A stretch of DNA of 64,000 bases from Herbaspirillum seropedicae. GTDB taxonomy: Bacteria; Pseudomonadota; Gammaproteobacteria; Burkholderiales; Burkholderiaceae_D. Location of the stretch: positions 2,333,704-2,397,703 of the forward strand of contig NZ_CP011930.1 in the NCBI RefSeq assembly GCF_001040945.1, given 5' to 3'. The notes under the pieces were generated by a model. It saw nothing but the letters and a program-made list of their open reading frames with translations, did not search any database and had not been told where the DNA came from. A program made the translations under genes and the position numbers. Below, piece by piece: positions 59,672 to 64,000 of this stretch (position 1 is its first letter; each line of letters opens with the position of its first letter).

Positions 59672-61933
59672 TCAGCCGCGTTCACGCAGGATACGCGCCA
59701 CGCTGTCGATACGCCGTATGCCCCGCATGGTGCGCGCCAGGTGGACCCGGTCTTCGACCTGGATGGTGAAGCGCAGGTACTTCATCGAGGCATTGCCGCC
59801 TTCGTCGTCCATGGCCACCGAGACGATGTTGGCGTCCGATTCGCCGATCTCGGCCGCAATGCGCGCCAGCGTACCGCGTTCATTGTGGATCAGGATGGTG
59901 ATGCGGCAGTCGAAGCGGCGGTTCAGGTCCTGCCCCCAGACCAGTTCGATCCAGCGGTCGGGCTCCTTCTCGTGCAGGCGCTTGGCGGTGTCGCACTCCT
60001 GAGTGTGGACGATCAGGGTCTGGTCGGCCTTGAGATAGCCGGTCAGGCGGTCGCCAGGAATGGGCATGCAACAGGAGGACAACTGCGCCGACGCCCCTTC
60101 GCTGCCGGTGATGACCACCGGGTCGGGCTTGTTGGGCAGCATGTGGCCTTCCGGATCGAGCTGCGGCACGCTCACGCCGGTGTCCATCATGGTCATGATG
60201 TGGCGCGCCACCAGCGGGGCCATGCGGGTGCCGATGCCGATCTCGGCATACAGGTCATCCATGGTCTTGGCGCTGGATTCGTTGAGCAGGCGCTCGACGA
60301 TATGGGACGGCAGTTCCGGTTCGATGCCCAGGGTATGCAGCGCATTGCCCAGGAGACGACGACCCACGGCCTGCGACTCGACCTGGTTGGCGGTGCGCAG
60401 GCGATGGCGGATCGCCGAGCGCGCCTTGCCGGTGCGCACATAGCCCAGCCAGTTGGGGCTGGGGCGCGAGGTCGGCGAGGTGATGATCTCGACGATGTCG
60501 CCGTTGTGCAGCTCGGCGCGCAGGGGGGCGGGCTCGTGGTTGATGATGGCCGAGGTGGTCTGGTCGCCGATGTCGGTGTGGATGCTGTAGGCGAAATCGA
60601 GCGCCGTCGCGCCACGGGGCAGGGCGATGATCTTGGACTTGGGCGTGAAGACGTAGACCGAGTCGGGGAACAGGTCGACCTTGACGTGCTCCAGGAACTC
60701 GGCCGAATCGCCGGTCTGTTTCTGGATGTCCAGAAGCGACTGCAGCCAGGCATGGGTACGCTGCTGCAGGTCGGTCAGGCTGCCTTCGTCATCCTTGTAC
60801 AGCCAGTGTGCGGCCACGCCCGACTCGGCCACGCGATGCATTTCGCTGGTGCGGATCTGGAATTCCACCGGCGTGCCATAGGGGCCGATCAAGGTGGTGT
60901 GCAGCGACTGGTACCCATTGAGCTTGGGGATGGCGATGTAGTCCTTGAACTTGCCCGGCATGGGCTTGAACAGCGAATGCAGGGTGCCCAGCGCCACATA
61001 GCAGTTGGCGAAGCTGTCCACCACCACGCGGAAGCCATACACATCCAGCACCTGCGAGAAGCTCAGGTGCTTGTTGCGCATCTTGCGATAGATACCGTAG
61101 AGGGTCTTTTCGCGGCCATCGACCTGGGCCGGGATGCCGGCGGCGATCAAGGTGCTGGTGACCGATTCCATGATCTTGGTCACCACTTCGCGGCGGTTGC
61201 CGCGTGCCGCTTTCACGGCCTTGGAGAGGGTGCGGTGGCGCAGCGGATGCAGGTGCGCGAAGGACAGCTCCTGCAATTCGCGATAGATGTTGTTCAGGCC
61301 CAGGCGGTGCGCGATGGGCACATAGACTTCCATGGTCTCGCGCGAGATGCGGCGCTTCTTCTCGGGCGGCATGGAGCCCAGCGTGCGCATGTTGTGCAGG
61401 CGGTCGGCCAGCTTGACCAGGATCACCCGCACATCGCGGGCCATGGCCAGCAGCATCTTGCGGAAATTCTCTGCCTGCGCCTCGACCTGGCTCTGGAATT
61501 CGATCTTGTCCAGCTTGGACAGGCCATCCACCAGCGACGCCACGGAGGCGCCGAAGCGTTCGATCAGCTCTTCCTTCTTGACGCCCTGGTCTTCCATCAC
61601 ATCGTGCAGGAAGGCGGCCATCATGGCCTGGGCGTCCAGCTTCCACTCGGCGCAGATCTCGGCCACCGCCAGCGGGTGCGAGATGTAGGGTTCGCCGGAC
61701 TTGCGCATCTGGCCCAGGTGCATCTCGTCGGCGAAGCGATAGGCTTCCTTGACCTTCTTCAGTTCGGAAGGGGTCAGATATTCTTCGAGCTTGGGGATCA
61801 GATGCGCGAAAGTCGCCACGCCGCTGTGGGCGGCCGGGGCGACTTCGGTGGGAGCTGCGGTGCGGCCGGAACCGGCGGCACGTTTGGGGCTAGGTGTGGC
61901 TGATAAGGTGGAGTCGGTAGTGGTCAGGCTCAT
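59672..61933 (-). CDS. spoT: SpoT, bifunctional (p)ppGpp synthetase/hydrolase
   Basis: 753 residues. After an Ala/Pro-rich N-terminus: an HD hydrolase domain with AAFLHDVMEDQGVKKEEL near residue 107, a synthetase domain with YGIYRKMRNKHLSFSQVLDV and GPYGTPVEFQIRTSEMHRV, a TGS domain (IALPRGATALDFAYSIHTDI) and a C-terminal ACT domain (FRCRITILIHNERGTLARI-type). The HD motif is intact, so it can both make and break ppGpp, coupling starvation to transcription. It is last in yicC-gmk-rpoZ-spoT, 35 bp after rpoZ. Confidence 0.96.
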   Translation of the reverse strand: MSLTTTDSTLSATPSPKRAAGSGRTAAPTEVAPAAHSGVATFAHLIPKLEEYLTPSELKKVKEAYRFADEMHLGQMRKSGEPYISHPLAVAEICAEWKLDAQAMMAAFLHDVMEDQGVKKEELIERFGASVASLVDGLSKLDKIEFQSQVEAQAENFRKMLLAMARDVRVILVKLADRLHNMRTLGSMPPEKKRRISRETMEVYVPIAHRLGLNNIYRELQELSFAHLHPLRHRTLSKAVKAARGNRREVVTKIMESVTSTLIAAGIPAQVDGREKTLYGIYRKMRNKHLSFSQVLDVYGFRVVVDSFANCYVALGTLHSLFKPMPGKFKDYIAIPKLNGYQSLHTTLIGPYGTPVEFQIRTSEMHRVAESGVAAHWLYKDDEGSLTDLQQRTHAWLQSLLDIQKQTGDSAEFLEHVKVDLFPDSVYVFTPKSKIIALPRGATALDFAYSIHTDIGDQTTSAIINHEPAPLRAELHNGDIVEIITSPTSRPSPNWLGYVRTGKARSAIRHRLRTANQVESQAVGRRLLGNALHTLGIEPELPSHIVERLLNESSAKTMDDLYAEIGIGTRMAPLVARHIMTMMDTGVSVPQLDPEGHMLPNKPDPVVITGSEGASAQLSSCCMPIPGDRLTGYLKADQTLIVHTQECDTAKRLHEKEPDRWIELVWGQDLNRRFDCRITILIHNERGTLARIAAEIGESDANIVSVAMDDEGGNASMKYLRFTIQVEDRVHLARTMRGIRRIDSVARILRERG

Positions 61934-61968
61934 ACTTGTCCGTTATCAGCTTCATGGACGAGCCAGGA

Positions 61969-62172
61969 TCAGGCCGGAACCTTCTTCAGCATTTCCACGC
62001 CGACCTTGCCAGCGGCGATTTCGCGCAGGGCGGTCACGGTGGGCTTGTCCTTGGCGTCGACCTTGGGAGTATGGCCTTGCAGCAGCTGGCGGGCGCGGTA
62101 GGTGGCCGACAGGGTCAACTGGAAACGGTTGGGGATCTGCTTGAGGCAATCTTCGATGGTGATGCGGGCCAT
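61969..62172 (-). CDS. rpoZ: RNA polymerase omega subunit
   Basis: 67 residues from ATG 62172 ([20 protein letters not shown]), followed by [13 protein letters not shown] and ending EMLKKVPA. Omega binds beta-prime, helps assembly and takes part in one ppGpp site of RNA polymerase. GAGTTAC lies before the ATG. Its place between gmk and spoT is conserved. Confidence 0.97.
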   Translation of the reverse strand: MARITIEDCLKQIPNRFQLTLSATYRARQLLQGHTPKVDAKDKPTVTALREIAAGKVGVEMLKKVPA

Positions 62173-62231
62173 GAGTAACTCCTGAATGACGGTCTTGCGT
62201 GTGGTTGGATCGGTCCGGCGCCCTGGCAGGC

Positions 62232-62870
62232 TCAGCTCGCGTGGATGCCCAACTGGGTGAACAGGTAGGCGTTGCGGGCGGCTTGTTGCGGGAATCGGCA
62301 GCGGGCTGCCTGGACAATGGCCGTCAGCTCCGATAAAGCGACGGCAAACTCTTGATTGATAATAACATATTCGAACTCCGGAGAGTGCGCGATTTCGCCG
62401 CCCGCGGCCAGGATGCGGCGGGTGATGACGTGCGGCTCGTCCTGGCCGCGCTTTTTCAGACGCTCTTCCAGGGCGGCAATGGAGGGCGGCAGGATGAAGA
62501 TGCCGATGGCGTTGGGAAACTGCTTCTTGACCTGCTGCGCGCCTTGCCAGTCGATTTCCAGCAGCACATCGGTGCCGTTGGCGATCTGGTCGGCGATCAT
62601 CAGACGCGACGTGCCGTAGTAGTTGCCATGGACTTCGGCCCATTCGAGGAATTCGCCTTCAGCCTGGCGCTTCAGGAAATCTTCCGGATCAGTGAAATAG
62701 TATTCACGGCCATGTTCTTCGCCCGGACGCGGTGCGCGGGTGGTGAAGGAGATCGACAGCTTGATGGCCGGCTCCTGCTTGAGCAGGGCGTTGACCAGGG
62801 TCGATTTGCCGGCGCCGGAGGGGGCGACCACCATGAAGAGGCTGCCGGAAGTGGGTTTTTGGACGGGCAT
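62232..62870 (-). CDS. gmk: Guanylate kinase
   Basis: 212 residues: P-loop [17 protein letters not shown] near residue 14, the GMP-binding [17 protein letters not shown] near residue 42, [13 protein letters not shown] near residue 75 and [14 protein letters not shown] near residue 99. It phosphorylates GMP to GDP, feeding the GTP pool from which ppGpp is made. It is 59 bp upstream of rpoZ. Confidence 0.97.
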   Translation of the reverse strand: MPVQKPTSGSLFMVVAPSGAGKSTLVNALLKQEPAIKLSISFTTRAPRPGEEHGREYYFTDPEDFLKRQAEGEFLEWAEVHGNYYGTSRLMIADQIANGTDVLLEIDWQGAQQVKKQFPNAIGIFILPPSIAALEERLKKRGQDEPHVITRRILAAGGEIAHSPEFEYVIINQEFAVALSELTAIVQAARCRFPQQAARNAYLFTQLGIHAS

Positions 62871-62955
62871 GATGTCCTCGCTGAAAAATGTCTTTTGGCT
62901 AATGTTGTCGGGTAGTAAAGGGCGGTGCTTGCGCCGCCGGGAGTTCGCCCTTAGG

Positions 62956-63870
62956 TCACTCCAGATTCTGTACCTGCTCGCGCATCTGGTCGATCAGCAG
63001 TTTCAGTTCCATGGAAGCGTCGGCCAGCTCCTTGACGGCGGCCTTGGAGCCGACGGTATTGGCTTCGCGGTTGAGCTCTTGCATCATGAAATCCAGGCGC
63101 TTGCCGACCTGGCCACCCTTCTTGAGGATGTGGCGGGTCTCGGCCAGGTGCGCCGTCAGGCGCGCCAGTTCTTCGGCGATATCGATGCGGATGCCGTAGA
63201 GGGTGACTTCCTGGCGGATGCGCTCCAGCGATTCCTCGCGGGTAGCGACCGGCGCCGCGCCATTCTGCGTCTGCAGGGCCAGGCCCAGGGCTTCGGTCAT
63301 GCGGTCGGTGGCCTTCTGCTGGAACTGCTCCACCAGTTGCGGCACCATCGGCGTGATGCGCGCGACAATCGCTTCCATCGCATCCACGCGCGCCAGGATC
63401 ACGGCCTGCAAGGCCGCGCCTTCACGGGCGCGGGTGTCGACGAAGGCGTCCAGGGTCTGCTGCAGGGTGGCCAGGATGTCTGCCTGCAGGGTTTCCTGGC
63501 TGATCTCGGCTTCTTCCATCACGCCGGGCCAGCGCAGCAATTCGTTGACCGACAGCGGCGCCGCGTCGGGGAACTGGGCGCGCAACTGGTCCTGCAGGGT
63601 GGCCAGTTGCGCCACCACGTTGCTGTTGAGCGCCTGGCTGTTGGCGCTGGCGACCTTGCGGCCGAAGGACAGGCGGCATTCCACCTTGCCCCGGACCAGG
63701 CGCCCCATGATGGCTTCGCGCAGCAGCGGTTCGACCGCACGCAGGTCATCGTTGATGCGGAATTGCAGGTCCAGGAAGCGCGAGTTCACGCTCTTCATTT
63801 CCAGGGTGACCGTGCCGGCGCTGGTTTCACGGGTGGTGACGGCATAGCCGGTCATGCTGTAGATGGTCAA
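62956..63870 (-). CDS. yicC: YicC-family endoribonuclease-like protein
   Basis: 304 residues from TTG 63870, chosen because the family start reads IYSMTGYAV and GGAG sits 7 bp upstream; the ATG at 63855 is a shorter alternative. Signatures: [19 protein letters not shown] near residue 25, [15 protein letters not shown], and the C-terminal DUF1732 domain [20 protein letters not shown] and TVGSKA. YicC proteins are now reported to be endoribonucleases acting on RNA, partly with PNPase. It heads the yicC-gmk-rpoZ-spoT cluster. Confidence 0.93.
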   Translation of the reverse strand: MTIYSMTGYAVTTRETSAGTVTLEMKSVNSRFLDLQFRINDDLRAVEPLLREAIMGRLVRGKVECRLSFGRKVASANSQALNSNVVAQLATLQDQLRAQFPDAAPLSVNELLRWPGVMEEAEISQETLQADILATLQQTLDAFVDTRAREGAALQAVILARVDAMEAIVARITPMVPQLVEQFQQKATDRMTEALGLALQTQNGAAPVATREESLERIRQEVTLYGIRIDIAEELARLTAHLAETRHILKKGGQVGKRLDFMMQELNREANTVGSKAAVKELADASMELKLLIDQMREQVQNLE

Positions 63871-64000
63871 ATCGAGGCTCCGTAGCGCGGGGCGGCATGC
63901 ATGGCGCAACCGCGCTGTCAGGTTGGATGGGCTTGCGGGCGTGGCCGGGCAGGTCGGGATGAGGCATCACGCGGCGCGACGGCGGGCGGGTCATCCTTTA
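63871..64000. other. Upstream of yicC to the window edge
   Basis: 130 bp with no supported gene. The region is likely the yicC promoter or 3' end of a gene outside the window; no hairpin or promoter stands out. Confidence 0.4.

Overview
The window is GC-rich chromosomal DNA from a betaproteobacterium. Gene content and order (rpsF-priB-rpsR-rplI-dnaB; yicC-gmk-rpoZ-spoT; a split-arnA L-Ara4N locus; alaA-hom-thrC-moeA-moaD/E) and the protein sequences fit Burkholderiales, most likely Oxalobacteraceae close to Herbaspirillum. That assignment is from recognition of the proteins, not from a search. I see no rRNA, tRNA, insertion sequence, prophage or CRISPR array.

Layout. 1-3.6 kb: an N-terminal fragment of a TPR protein, lexA with its SOS box, and the ribosomal/primosomal operon rpsF-priB-rpsR-rplI with a good promoter and a leader hairpin. 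3.7-9.8 kb: dnaB, a DUF47-pit phosphate uptake pair, a convergent PIN-PhoH ATPase and a Bcp-type peroxiredoxin. 9.8-18 kb (minus strand): a lipid A L-Ara4N locus (arnT, one small EamA-type subunit, arnB, arnC, separate arnA formyltransferase and arnA decarboxylase genes, arnD) headed by a Mth938-like gene. 18.3-29 kb (mostly plus): alaA, hom, thrC, then molybdopterin genes moeA, moaD and moaE, interrupted by a methyltransferase and a GntP permease, then an Nramp metal transporter. 29.1-30.7 kb: a toxin-first hipA-hipB pair behind a 12-bp inverted repeat. 30.7-37.2 kb: a four-gene FUSC efflux operon with a divergent LysR regulator, and crcB. 37.3-46.7 kb: clpB with a sigma32-like promoter, a Cache-GGDEF diguanylate cyclase, rraA, a YccS-like FUSC protein and aceA behind a palindromic operator. 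46.8-51.2 kb: modABC divergent from modE across a ModE-like box, and a ClC channel with CBS domains. 51.4-64 kb: rlmJ, a degenerate EAL-HDOD protein, a membrane protein with a double methylglyoxal-synthase-fold protein, greB, a DUF3422 protein, azoR with a divergent LysR gene, and the stringent-response operon yicC-gmk-rpoZ-spoT.

How the genes work together. Several cassettes are functional units: translation and replication (rpsF to dnaB), phosphate (DUF47, pit), outer-membrane charge modification (arn), threonine synthesis (hom, thrC), molybdenum cofactor and molybdate uptake (moeA/moaD/moaE and mod), aromatic or acid efflux (FUSC operon), and growth control (SpoT, RpoZ, Gmk, GreB). Most of the window is conserved core genome. 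The least ordinary items are the tandem methylglyoxal-synthase-fold protein, the toxin-first HipAB locus with its operator, a mod/modE system in which both ModC and ModE lack the molybdate-binding Mop/TOBE domain, a GGDEF gene that seems to need a non-canonical start codon, and a few strong RNA hairpins and operators in leaders.
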